From the NCBI RefSeq assembly GCF_001507435.1, contig NZ_LMWH01000266.1, positions 234,493 to 298,492 of the forward strand: a stretch of 64,000 nt of DNA, written 5' to 3'. The notes under the pieces are model-generated. The model ran no database searches. It had not been told where the DNA came from and was given only the letters and a program-made list of their open reading frames with translations. How positions within the stretch are numbered: the first letter of the stretch is position 1; each line of letters begins with the position of its first letter. Shown here piece by piece: positions 35,866 through 43,485 of this stretch. This DNA is from Streptomyces sp. NRRL F-5122. GTDB taxonomy: Bacteria > Actinomycetota > Actinomycetes > Streptomycetales > Streptomycetaceae. Position numbers and translations under genes: made by a program.

Positions 35866-37083
35866 TCACGCGTCCCAGAGGTCGACGGATCGGCGGGTGA
35901 CGAGCCCGCCGACACGGTGCAGTACCCCCTCGGCGGGCTGGCCCTCCAGGCGCCGGCCGTCCCGCAGGCGCAGCGAGACATGATCGACCGCGGCCTCCCG
36001 GGCGCCGATCACCGCTTGGTAGGGCACCAGGCGTGCCGCCCGGACGCGCGCGCCGAGGGTGCCCTCCTCGGGGGTGGCCGACCGGGCCCGCAGCCCTCGC
36101 TCCAGACACCGCTCCACCAGCCGTGCGGCATGCTCGGACTCGGTGTCGGAGACGGGCAGGACGACGATCTGGATCGGGGCGAGCCAGGCGGGGAAGGCGC
36201 CACCGTGCACCTCGAGAAGATGGGCGACGGCACGTTCCAGGCTGCCGATGACGCTGCGGTGGACCATCACCGGGCGGTGACGGGCGCCGTCGGGGCCGGT
36301 GTAGCGCAGATCGAAGCGCTCCGGCTGATGGAGGTCGATCTGCACGGTGGAGAGGGTGGTCTCGCGACCCGCCGGATCGGCGATCTGGACGTCGATCTTG
36401 GGGCCGTAGAACGCGGCCTCGCCCTCCACCGCCTCGTAGGCGACACCGGCACGGTGCAGGACCTCGCGCAGCATCGCCGAGGCCCGGCGCCACAGATCCG
36501 GATCCGCGACGTATTTGCCACCGGGGCCCGGCAGTGACAGCCGGTGGCGGGCGGGGCGGATGCCGAGCGCCGCATGGGCCTCGCCGATCATGCGCAGCGC
36601 CGCTTCCGCTTCCTCGACCGCCTGGTCCAGGGTGCAGAAGACATGCGCGTCGTTCAGCTGGATGGCCCGTACGCGGGTCAGTCCGCCGAGCACCCCGGAC
36701 AGCTCGGAGCGGTACATGCCGCCCAACTCCGCGATCCGCAGGGGAAGCTCCCGATAGCTGTGCGGGCGGGAGCGGTAGATCAGAGCGTGATGGGGACACA
36801 GGCTCGGCCGCAGCACGACCTGCTCGCCGCCCAGATCCATGGGCGGGAACATGTCGTCGTGGTAGTGCGCCCAGTGCCCGGAGATCTCGTACAGCTCCCG
36901 CTTGCCGAGGACCGGCGAGTACACGTGCCGATAGCCCGCACGGCGTTCCAGGTCGCGCACGTACTCCTCGAGGGTGTGCCGTACGACGGCGCCGTCGGGC
37001 AGCCAGTACGGCAGGCCGGCGCCCACCAGCGGGTCGGTGTCGAACAGGTCGAGTTCACGGCCGAGGCGGCGGTGGTCGTGCAT
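35866..37083 (-). CDS. Short threonyl-tRNA synthetase lacking TGS and editing domains
   Basis: Class II aminoacyl-tRNA synthetase of 405 residues. The catalytic core is complete: zinc ligands Cys96 (RPSLCPHH), His147 (NDAHVFC) and His275 (VMVHRSVIGS), motif 2 around GGMYRSELSGVLGGLTRVR, motif 3 SVIGSLERAVAHLLE, and a C-terminal anticodon-binding domain (IQIVVLPVSDTES). Ordinary ThrRS has about 640 residues; the N-terminal TGS and second additional (editing) domains are missing here, not truncated by frameshift. ATG at 37083 follows GAGGAGA. A leader peptide rich in Thr codons and a hairpin precede it. It is probably a second ThrRS, perhaps for drug tolerance or Thr stress; that role is inferred. 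Confidence 0.88.
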   Translation of the reverse strand: MHDHRRLGRELDLFDTDPLVGAGLPYWLPDGAVVRHTLEEYVRDLERRAGYRHVYSPVLGKRELYEISGHWAHYHDDMFPPMDLGGEQVVLRPSLCPHHALIYRSRPHSYRELPLRIAELGGMYRSELSGVLGGLTRVRAIQLNDAHVFCTLDQAVEEAEAALRMIGEAHAALGIRPARHRLSLPGPGGKYVADPDLWRRASAMLREVLHRAGVAYEAVEGEAAFYGPKIDVQIADPAGRETTLSTVQIDLHQPERFDLRYTGPDGARHRPVMVHRSVIGSLERAVAHLLEVHGGAFPAWLAPIQIVVLPVSDTESEHAARLVERCLERGLRARSATPEEGTLGARVRAARLVPYQAVIGAREAAVDHVSLRLRDGRRLEGQPAEGVLHRVGGLVTRRSVDLWDA

Positions 37084-37123
37084 CGTGGTCTCCTCTCGTC
37101 GGGGGCGAGGGGGCCACACACGG

Positions 37124-37166
37124 CGAAGCCCCGGGGCACTCGCCCCGGGGCTTCGACCTTCGGTCG
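37124..37166 (-). promoter_or_regulatory. Attenuator hairpins in the ThrRS leader
   Basis: A perfect 14-bp stem (37124-37137 with 37142-37155, loop ACTC) lies between the leader-peptide stop and the ThrRS start. It overlaps a smaller hairpin, CGACC (37154-37158) / GGTCG (37162-37166), sharing two bases, so the two compete. The small hairpin is immediately after the leader stop codon, where a stalled ribosome could influence which stem forms. Confidence 0.65.
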
Positions 37167-37170
37167 TCTG

Positions 37171-37224
37171 TCAGCGCGCCGGGACACTCTCCGGCGTCGT
37201 CGTGGACACATGGGCGCGCTGCAT
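37171..37224 (-). CDS. Threonine-rich leader peptide (17 aa) of the ThrRS attenuator
   Basis: The minus strand from ATG 37224 to TGA 37171-37173 encodes MQRAHVSTTTPESVPAR, including three consecutive threonine codons (ACG ACG ACG). TAGGTT (37232-37237) lies 7 nt upstream and no Shine-Dalgarno is present, so the peptide is probably translated from a leaderless mRNA. It is directly followed by the competing hairpins and the threonyl-tRNA synthetase, the layout of ribosome-mediated transcription attenuation: stalling at Thr codons when charged tRNA-Thr is scarce would favour readthrough. Confidence 0.7.
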   Translation of the reverse strand: MQRAHVSTTTPESVPAR

Positions 37225-37231
37225 GTCGCAG

Positions 37232-37237
37232 AACCTA
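37232..37237 (-). promoter_or_regulatory. -10 box of the thr leader transcript
   Basis: TAGGTT on the minus strand, 7 nt before the leader ATG. No strong -35 was found at 17-18 nt. Confidence 0.45.
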
Positions 37238-37308
37238 GCAGGCGGCGTACAAGGGCGCCTCTCAATTCTCCGGCCGCCGTGCGCTTCTGCGCAGGGGCCG
37301 GTCCAGAT

Positions 37309-38319
37309 CTACGGCTGGGTCGACGGGGAGCCGTCGGATGTGGGGCCGCGCCGCAGTGCGGTCGGTTCGGGCACTGGGGCCGCCTCGGGTGTCGGCACCT
37401 GTTCGACGGGTCGATCGGCCGCCGACGCGGCCTCGCCCACGGACGAGGACGCGGCTTCCTCCAAGGGCTTCGGCGCAGTCGAGGGCGTGGAAGTCGCCTT
37501 CTCCTCGGCAGTCGGCGCCGGCGAGGATCGGCCTTCGTCGGGGCCCTGCGCTCCGTCGTGGGGCGCCGCCCGTTCGAGGAAGCGCAGCAGTTCGACCGGG
37601 AAGGGCAGTACAAGGGTGGAGTTCTTCTCGGCCGCGACCGCGACCACGGTCTGCAGCAGCCGCAGCTGGAGCGCGGCGGGCTGTTCGGACATCACCCCGG
37701 CGGCCTCGGCCAGCTTCTTGGAGGCCTGCAGCTCCGCGTCCGCGTTGATGATGCGTGCGCGGCGCTCACGGTCGGCCTCCGCCTGCCGGGCCATCGAACG
37801 CTTCATCGTGTCGGGCAGGGACACGTCCTTGATCTCGACCCGGTCGATCTGCACACCCCAGCCGATGGCCGGACTGTCGATCATCAGCTCGAGCCCCTGG
37901 TTGAGCTTCTCCCGGTTGGAGAGCAGGTCGTCCAGATCGCTCTTGCCGATGATCGAGCGCAGCGAGGTCTGCGCCATCTGCGAGACCGCGAACCGGTAGT
38001 CCTCCACCCGGATGAGCGCGTTCGCCGCGTCGACCACCTTGAAATAGACGACGGCGTCCACCCGCACGGTCACGTTGTCCCGCGTGATGCCTTCCTGGGC
38101 GGGGATGGGCAGCGTGACGATCTGCATGTTCACCTTGTGCATCCGGTCGACTCCCGGAACGATCACGGTGAAGCCCGGCGCCCTGGGGGACCCGAGGAGC
38201 CGTCCGAACCGGAAGACCACGCCACGCTCGTACTGCTTGATGACCCGCGCCGCGGCGGCGAGGCCGACGAGCCCGACGGCGCCCGCCGCCACCAAGGCAC
38301 CCACCAGCTCCTGGATCAT
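37309..38319 (-). CDS. SPFH/band 7 (slipin-stomatin) membrane protein
   Basis: A 336-residue protein with an N-terminal membrane segment (LVGALVAAGAVGLVGLAAAA), the slipin start VIKQYERGVVFRFGRL, and the band-7 core to about residue 240 (VDAVVYFKVVDAANALIRVEDYR read as VDAVVYFKVVDAANAL; RSIIGKSDLDDLLSNRE; GWGVQIDRVEIKDVSLP; ARQAEADRERRARIINA). The C-terminal 90 residues are a low-complexity acidic Pro/Ala/Ser tail. Such proteins assemble in membranes and organise proteolysis or lipid domains. ATG 5 nt after AGGAGG. Not clustered with the NfeD-type partner that often accompanies slipins. Confidence 0.9.
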   Translation of the reverse strand: MIQELVGALVAAGAVGLVGLAAAARVIKQYERGVVFRFGRLLGSPRAPGFTVIVPGVDRMHKVNMQIVTLPIPAQEGITRDNVTVRVDAVVYFKVVDAANALIRVEDYRFAVSQMAQTSLRSIIGKSDLDDLLSNREKLNQGLELMIDSPAIGWGVQIDRVEIKDVSLPDTMKRSMARQAEADRERRARIINADAELQASKKLAEAAGVMSEQPAALQLRLLQTVVAVAAEKNSTLVLPFPVELLRFLERAAPHDGAQGPDEGRSSPAPTAEEKATSTPSTAPKPLEEAASSSVGEAASAADRPVEQVPTPEAAPVPEPTALRRGPTSDGSPSTQP

Positions 38320-38415
38320 GACGACCTCCTCGTCGAGAGGCCAGGTATGTCTGCACTTGCCACCATAATTCCGTCGAAGCCCACGAGGCGAGGGCCACCG
38401 GTGCCATGCCGGGTG

Positions 38416-38434
38416 GCCCCCGCCCCGCGGGGGC
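38416..38434 (-). terminator. Hairpin after the SulP gene
   Basis: GCCCCCGC (38416-38423) pairs with GCGGGGGC (38427-38434) around a 3-nt loop, 18 nt past the minus-strand stop at 38452. Confidence 0.55.
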
Positions 38435-38451
38435 GGAGCGACTGTGCGCCG

Positions 38452-39918
38452 TCAGCGGCCGGACGTCATCCGCACCGGTTCCGTCCCGGCCGCGCTGTGC
38501 CGCTCCGCCCAGTTCTCCAGGGCCGTACGGCAGGCGTGGTCGAGGTGGTGCAGTCCCGACAGGTCCAGCTCGACGGGACGGTCCTGGGGAAGCGCCTCCA
38601 GGCTGTCGAGGATCTTCGGCAGCCGCAGGAAGGTCGCGTTGCCCGACAGATGCGCCTGGACCGGGCCCGCGCCCTTGTCGACGACCTCCAGCCTGATGTG
38701 CGAGGCCTCCCAGGCGGTCTTCGCAACGGCGAGGGCAAGGCCGATGAGCACCCCTTCGAACATGCTGACCGCGACGATCGACAGCGCGGTGACCACGAGG
38801 ATGAACGCCTCGCCCCGATGCTCCCGCCACAGGATGACGAGCTGCCGCACGGGCACGAGCCTGGCGCCGGAGTACACGAGGATCCCGGCCAGCGCGGGGA
38901 TCGGTATGTGCGCCAGCACGGACGGCAGCAGCGCCGCGAACAGCAGCAGCCACACGCCGTGCAGCACCCGGGAGGCCTTGGTTCTGGCACCGGCCTGGAC
39001 GTTGGCCGCGCTGCGCACGATCACCGCGGTCATGGGCAGCGCGCCGAGCAGTCCGCAGACCGTGTTGCCGGCGCCCTGGGCCATCAGCTCCCTGTTGTAC
39101 TCGGTGCGTGGACCGTTGTGCAGCCGGTCCACGGCCGCGGCGCTGAACAGCGACTCGGCCGAGGCGATCAGGGTGAACGCGACGATCGTGCCGAGAAGGC
39201 CGGCACTCGCGTGTTCACCGAGGGCGTCAAGGGACGGTGGGTGGACGGAGTCCAGCAGTCCCCTGACCTCGACCGTGGCCACCCGCAGGCCGAGGACGGC
39301 CGTGGCGAGGGTGGCGAGCGCCACCGCCGCGAGAGGCCCGGGCACCGCGCGCACCAGGCGGGGCAGGTGCGGCCACAGCAGGAGGACGGCGATGGTGCCG
39401 GCACCGAGGGCGAGTGCGGGGAGCGCCTCGGTGTTCGCGACGGCGCCGGCCAGCGCCCCGGGCAGTCCGGCCAGCTTCTCCGGGCCGGATGCGGGGGCCT
39501 GCCGCCCGGCCACCGAGTACAGCTGCCCGGCGACCAGCACCAGACCGATGCCGGCCAGCATGCCTTCCACCACGGAGACGGAGATCGCCCGGAACCAGCG
39601 CCCCAGCCGCAGGGCGCCCATGAGGAGCTGGAGCACACCGGTGACGAGCACGATCGCGCCCAGCGCCGGGAGCCCGAACTCCCGCACCGCCTCGAAGACC
39701 AGCACGGTCAGCCCCGCCGCCGGTCCGGAGACCTGGAGGCTGCTCCCACGCATCAGCCCGCTGACGATGCCGCCCACGATGCCGGTGACCAGGCCGAGTT
39801 CGGCGGGTACGCCGGAGGCGACGGCCACCCCCACGCACAGCGGTAGCGCGACGAGGAAGACGACGAGGGAGGCGGCGAAGTCCTCTTTGAGATGCGGTAA
39901 TCCGCGCAGTGCGGTCAT
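38452..39918 (-). CDS. SulP-family anion permease with STAS domain
   Basis: A 488-residue transporter with 10-12 hydrophobic segments. It opens with KEDFAASLVVFLVALPLCVGVAVASG, read as LVVFLVALPLCVGVAVASG, the SulP signature, and ends in a cytoplasmic STAS domain (HLSGNATFLRLPKIL ... PVELDLSGLHHLDHAC). SulP carriers move sulfate or bicarbonate; pairing with a beta-carbonic anhydrase upstream favours bicarbonate (inference). The ATG at 39918 is used; a GTG at 39930 overlaps the carbonic-anhydrase stop as GTGA and would add four residues. Confidence 0.88.
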   Translation of the reverse strand: MTALRGLPHLKEDFAASLVVFLVALPLCVGVAVASGVPAELGLVTGIVGGIVSGLMRGSSLQVSGPAAGLTVLVFEAVREFGLPALGAIVLVTGVLQLLMGALRLGRWFRAISVSVVEGMLAGIGLVLVAGQLYSVAGRQAPASGPEKLAGLPGALAGAVANTEALPALALGAGTIAVLLLWPHLPRLVRAVPGPLAAVALATLATAVLGLRVATVEVRGLLDSVHPPSLDALGEHASAGLLGTIVAFTLIASAESLFSAAAVDRLHNGPRTEYNRELMAQGAGNTVCGLLGALPMTAVIVRSAANVQAGARTKASRVLHGVWLLLFAALLPSVLAHIPIPALAGILVYSGARLVPVRQLVILWREHRGEAFILVVTALSIVAVSMFEGVLIGLALAVAKTAWEASHIRLEVVDKGAGPVQAHLSGNATFLRLPKILDSLEALPQDRPVELDLSGLHHLDHACRTALENWAERHSAAGTEPVRMTSGR

Positions 39919-39926
39919 CGGCCCGC

Positions 39927-40508
39927 TCACAGCGCTTCGAACGTGTCGGTGGAGGCGCTGTGTGCGCGTACCGCACCGGTGTGCACCTCGTAGTACCAGC
40001 CGTGCAGACGCAGCCGGCCCGTGGCCAGGCGTTGTTCGACACACGGGTAGGACCGCAGGCGCAGCAACTGCGCGAGCACATGGTTCTGGACGGCCTCTGC
40101 GACCGTCGGGTCGTCGGCGTCGGACGCCTGTGGTTCGGGTGCGGCGTGCGCCAGCCAGTCGCGCACGGCCGGCACCGCGGTGAGGTCGTCGCCGCGCACC
40201 AGCGCGCCGACGGCTCCGCAGTGGGAGTGGCCGCAGACGACGACGTCACCGACGCCGAGCACCTCGACGGCGTACTCGATGGTGGCCGCTTCGCCGGTGG
40301 GGCGGTCGGAGACGTACGGGGGCACGATGTTGCCGGCGGTGCGCAGTTCGAAGAGCTCACCGGGCCGGGCTCCGGTGATCAGCGCGGGGACCACCCGGGA
40401 GTCCGAGCAGGTGATGAACAGGACCTCGGGCGACTGGCCGTCGGCCAGCGGGGCGAAGTCCTCCGGGCGCTGTCCGTGCGCACGGGCGTGATCGATGAGG
40501 GGCTGCAT
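39927..40508 (-). CDS. Beta-class carbonic anhydrase
   Basis: Zinc enzyme of 193 residues interconverting CO2 and bicarbonate. Zn ligands are Cys34 (ITCSDSRV, with the Asp36-Arg38 dyad), His94 and Cys97 (CGHSHCGAVGAL). The GELFELRTAGNIVPP block is also characteristic. ATG at 40508 with AGGAGGAA about 7 nt upstream. It is co-directional and overlaps or abuts the SulP gene, so the hydration and transport steps are probably coordinated. Confidence 0.92.
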   Translation of the reverse strand: MQPLIDHARAHGQRPEDFAPLADGQSPEVLFITCSDSRVVPALITGARPGELFELRTAGNIVPPYVSDRPTGEAATIEYAVEVLGVGDVVVCGHSHCGAVGALVRGDDLTAVPAVRDWLAHAAPEPQASDADDPTVAEAVQNHVLAQLLRLRSYPCVEQRLATGRLRLHGWYYEVHTGAVRAHSASTDTFEAL

Positions 40509-40657
40509 TGTCAGTTCCTCCTGGCGCGCCTCGGATGGCGCGTCGGCGTACGAGAACGTGGCAGATGCGGGTACGGCGACATGACCCCACGTCGACGCGC
40601 TCGGCCAACGTGGCGTGGTGAGGGGAGGGTCGGGTCAGTCCGTACCCGGGGAGCAGC

Positions 40658-41047
40658 TCAGCGGCGGAACACCTGAAGTGCCGCGGGAGAATGAGCGGTT
40701 GACGGTCTTGATATGCCCGGTGCGGCGCGGTGCGCGGTCGGCGGCCGCCCGTCGGTGATGTCGCCCGCCTGCCGCGTGGGCGCGGGGGGCTCCGGAACCG
40801 CGTCCGCGGATGCGCGGTGGCGGTCGCGGGTGCGCAGCGGACCTGTGGGGCCCGGGGAGTGTCCGAGACCACCGCGGGTGACGGCCTCGTCAGCGCGCTT
40901 GCTCATGACCGCTTCCGGGGTTGCGGCGGCGGTCGCACGGGGCTGGTGCGCCGAGGCGGGGGACGCGGAGGGCGCGAGGAGATACAGGGCCAGCAGGACG
41001 GCGGAGAGAATCGCGGGAGTGACCCGGACCGCCGTGCCTCGTCCCAT
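40658..41047 (-). CDS. Small secreted hypothetical protein, 129 aa
   Basis: ATG at 41047 is preceded by the excellent ribosome-binding sequence GGGAGGGGAGG. The first 34 residues form a Sec signal peptide (RVTPAILSAVLLALYLLAPSASPASA). The mature part is Arg/Pro/Ala-rich, without cysteines or recognisable domain, and probably disordered. No function can be proposed. Confidence 0.6.
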   Translation of the reverse strand: MGRGTAVRVTPAILSAVLLALYLLAPSASPASAHQPRATAAATPEAVMSKRADEAVTRGGLGHSPGPTGPLRTRDRHRASADAVPEPPAPTRQAGDITDGRPPTAHRAAPGISRPSTAHSPAALQVFRR

Positions 41048-41212
41048 GACCTCCCCTCCCCGCCATGAGCGTCCGTCGTAGGTGCCTCGGCGAACACGTT
41101 AACCCGGCTTGCGCGTTTGCAGGGTCAACTTCGCGCTTCAGGTAAAGGAGAGCCCAAAAATCGAGGTGAGGATGGCCGGAACGCGCCGGTGGTGCACATC
41201 CGTTTGGTTCTG

Positions 41213-42310
41213 TTACGCCTCGACGAAACCCTTCGCGTCCCGGGCGAGCGCCGTGAGGCGGGAGATCGCGCGGAAGTACTTCTTGCGGTAGCCGCCGTTC
41301 AGCATCTCGTCGCTGAACAGCTTGTCGAACGGCACTCCGGAGGCCAGCACCGGCACCTCGCGGTCGTAGAGCCGGTCCGCGAGCACTACGAGCCGCAGTG
41401 CGGTGGACTGGTCCGGCACCGGCCCGACGTCGGTCAGGCAGACCGCCCTGATGCCGTCGGTCAGTGCGCCGTACCGGCTCGGGTGCACACGCGCGAGGTG
41501 CTCCAGCAGGTGCGGGAAGTCGTCGAGCGAGGCGCCCGGGGTGGCGTACGCCGCCTTGGTCACCTGCTCGTCGCTGTACGGCGCCGGTGCCTCGGGCAGA
41601 CCTCGGTGGCGGTAGTCCTCGCCGTCGATGCGCAGCGTGCGGAAGCGCGCGGACAGGCCCTGGATCTCGCGCAGGAAGTCCGCGGCGGCGAAGCGGCCCT
41701 CGCCGAGCTTGCCCGGCAGGGTGTTGGAGGTGGCCGCGAGGGCGACGCCCGCGTCGACGAGCTTGCCGAGCAGGGTGGAGACGAGGACGGTGTCGCCCGG
41801 GTCGTCGAGCTCGAACTCGTCGATGCACAGCAGGCGATGGCCGGAGAGCGTGCGGACCGTCTGCTGGAAGCCCAGCGCGCCGACCAGATTCGTGAGCTCC
41901 ACGAAGGTGCCGAAGGCCTTCAGCGAGGGAGCGGCCGGGGTCGCGTGCCACAGAGAGGCGAGCAGGTGGGTCTTGCCGACTCCGTACCCGCCGTCGAGGT
42001 AGACGCCGCGGGGACCGGCGGGCGCCTTCGCCCTGGCCTTCCCGAAGCCGAAGAACGAGCGCCTGGCGGTCACCGCGTGCGCGCCGCCGAGCCCCCCGGC
42101 GAAGTCCTCGAGGACGTGGACGGCCTCGCTCTGGCTGGGCTGGTTCGGGTCCGGGATGTACGTCGCGAAGCGGACCGAGTCGAAGCGCGGCGGCGGCACC
42201 ATTTCGGCGACGAGCCGGTCGGCGGGGACGTGCGGCTCGCGGGAGGACAGGGAGAGCGGAGCCGTTTCGGCTATCGGCTCGATCCCGGAGGCGGCGGTGG
42301 AGGACGACAC
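41213..42310 (-). CDS. zapE: ZapE/AFG1-like P-loop ATPase
   Basis: A 365-residue AAA-type ATPase of the AFG1/ZapE family, linked to cell division in E. coli and to mitochondrial quality control in yeast. It shows Walker A GVYLDGGYGVGKTHLL (residues 107-114 core), Walker B LLCIDEFELDD, the sensor segment LAATSNTLPGKLGEGRF, and the C-terminal FSDEMLNGGYRKKYFRAISR, read as FSDEMLNGGYRKKYF. GTG start at 42310; no Shine-Dalgarno, but TAAGCT (42319-42324) lies 8 nt upstream, so possibly leaderless. Divergent from the RibD-like gene 37 bp away. Confidence 0.9.
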   Translation of the reverse strand: MSSSTAASGIEPIAETAPLSLSSREPHVPADRLVAEMVPPPRFDSVRFATYIPDPNQPSQSEAVHVLEDFAGGLGGAHAVTARRSFFGFGKARAKAPAGPRGVYLDGGYGVGKTHLLASLWHATPAAPSLKAFGTFVELTNLVGALGFQQTVRTLSGHRLLCIDEFELDDPGDTVLVSTLLGKLVDAGVALAATSNTLPGKLGEGRFAAADFLREIQGLSARFRTLRIDGEDYRHRGLPEAPAPYSDEQVTKAAYATPGASLDDFPHLLEHLARVHPSRYGALTDGIRAVCLTDVGPVPDQSTALRLVVLADRLYDREVPVLASGVPFDKLFSDEMLNGGYRKKYFRAISRLTALARDAKGFVEA

Positions 42311-42347
42311 GGTTCACCAGCTTAAGCGCCGTGCCACACTGCTCGGC

Positions 42348-43166
42348 ATGCGACGCCTGTTCCCTGTGACCGACGAGACAGTGGCCCGACCGGACGGTGC
42401 GACTGCGGGCGCCGGCCCTGCCGTCCCGCCCGGCGACCGGGAGTGGACGCTGGAGGAACTGGCCGCGGCGTACGCCTACCCCGAGACCGGTGCGGGCGGC
42501 CGGGAGCCGTGGCTGCGGGCCAACATGGTCTCCACCCTCGACGGGGCCGCCCAGCACGACGGCCGCTCCCAGCCCATCTCGAACGCCGCCGACATGCGGA
42601 TCTTCGGCACACTGCGGGGACTTGCGGACGTGGTGGTCGTGGGCGCGCAGACGGTACGGCAGGAGGGATACCGCCCGGCGCGCGAACGGGAGGCCTTCGC
42701 GGCGCTGCGGAAGGCCGCCGGGCAGGGGCCGGCGCCCGCGATCGCCGTGGTGAGCGCGAGCCTCGAGCTGGACTTCTCGGAGCCGCTGTTCAGCTCGCCC
42801 CTGGTGCCCACGCTGGTGCTGACCGGCGCCGCGGCCGCGCCGGACCGGGTGGCCGCCGCCGAGCGGGCCGGCGCCCGGGTGGTGATCGCCGGGGACGGCA
42901 TGGGGGTGGACCCGGTTCGTGCCGTACGCGCCCTCGCGGACCTCGGCATGAGCCGGCTGCTGACCGAGGGCGGCCCGCGCCTGCTGGGGCAGCTGGTGGC
43001 GTCCGGGGTCCTGGACGAGCTCTGTCTGACCCTCTCCCCGATGCTCACGGCGGGCGACGCGCAACGGATCGCCGGAGGTCCCTCGGTCGCGGTGCCCCGG
43101 CGGTTCACGCTGGTGTCGCTGCTGGAGGAGGAAGGCTTCCTGTTCGGCCGCTACTGCCGCGACTAG
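42348..43166 (+). CDS. RibD C-terminal-type pyrimidine reductase
   Basis: A 272-residue dihydrofolate-reductase-fold protein of the RibD C-terminal family. Seen: NMVSTLDGAAQHDGRSQPIS, the NADPH-contacting VVVVGAQTVRQEGYRP, the second nucleotide motif LLTEGGPRLLGQLVASG and LTLSPMLTAGD. It could reduce the deaminated riboflavin intermediate, but lacks the deaminase domain, so it may act on another pteridine-like substrate. ATG at 42348 has no ribosome-binding site; CACACT (42335-42340) is 7 nt upstream. Its TAG stop is part of the CTAG end of the short inverted-repeat element. Confidence 0.85.
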   Translation: MRRLFPVTDETVARPDGATAGAGPAVPPGDREWTLEELAAAYAYPETGAGGREPWLRANMVSTLDGAAQHDGRSQPISNAADMRIFGTLRGLADVVVVGAQTVRQEGYRPAREREAFAALRKAAGQGPAPAIAVVSASLELDFSEPLFSSPLVPTLVLTGAAAAPDRVAAAERAGARVVIAGDGMGVDPVRAVRALADLGMSRLLTEGGPRLLGQLVASGVLDELCLTLSPMLTAGDAQRIAGGPSVAVPRRFTLVSLLEEEGFLFGRYCRD

Positions 43167-43253
43167 GGTCTGTCGTTTGGATCAGGTCGGCTGGGGGAGA
43201 CCGCGCCTTTCGGCGCCCCGCGACGTCGGCATGATCCAAACGACAGGCCCTGG
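43163..43253. mobile_element. MITE-like inverted-repeat element, short copy (91 bp)
   Basis: Ends CTAGGGTCTGTCGTTTGGAT and, inverted, CCAGGGCCTGTCGTTTGGAT match each other in all but two positions and continue as imperfect repeats for about 27 bp. They are near-identical to the ends of the 14019-14207 element. No coding sequence. The first four bases include the stop codon of the RibD-like gene, just as in the other copy. As RNA it would fold into one long hairpin and could also serve as terminator. Confidence 0.78.
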
Positions 43254-43485
43254 CCGAGATGGCTTCACGATCTTTGCGAAATCGGCCCTCTATGTACCGG
43301 TTTTTCGGGGATCTTCCGGCATGTTATGGAATATCCCGTTCCGTTTATTTCCCGATGGGCACACTCAATCTCGTGGTGCCCGTCCGATCACGGGGCAGGA
43401 TGGTTTCCGCAAGACCTCGAAGGGCCCGCGCAGCAGAGGCCCGCCGGGGTTCTCAAGGATTCGAAGAGAAGAAGGGGCGCCCGTC
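43254..43485 (+). promoter_or_regulatory. AT-rich promoter region of the Usp-like gene
   Basis: No gene is supported. Between 43290 and 43360 the DNA is markedly AT-richer than its surroundings (CTCTATGTACCGG, TTATGGAATATCCC, TTTATTTCCC), a usual sign of promoters here. No single -35/-10 pair is convincing. Confidence 0.4.

Noticed and set aside
37083..37240. T-box riboswitch before ThrRS
   Set aside because: No T-box core resembling AGGGTGGNACCGCG and no specifier-loop arrangement; the short leader peptide explains the layout better.
36544..39846. 1100-codon plus-strand open frame opposite ThrRS, band 7 and SulP
   Set aside because: It is the antisense shadow of well-supported minus-strand genes; codon usage and composition (Arg/Asp/Gly/His-rich) are typical of GC-bias artefacts.
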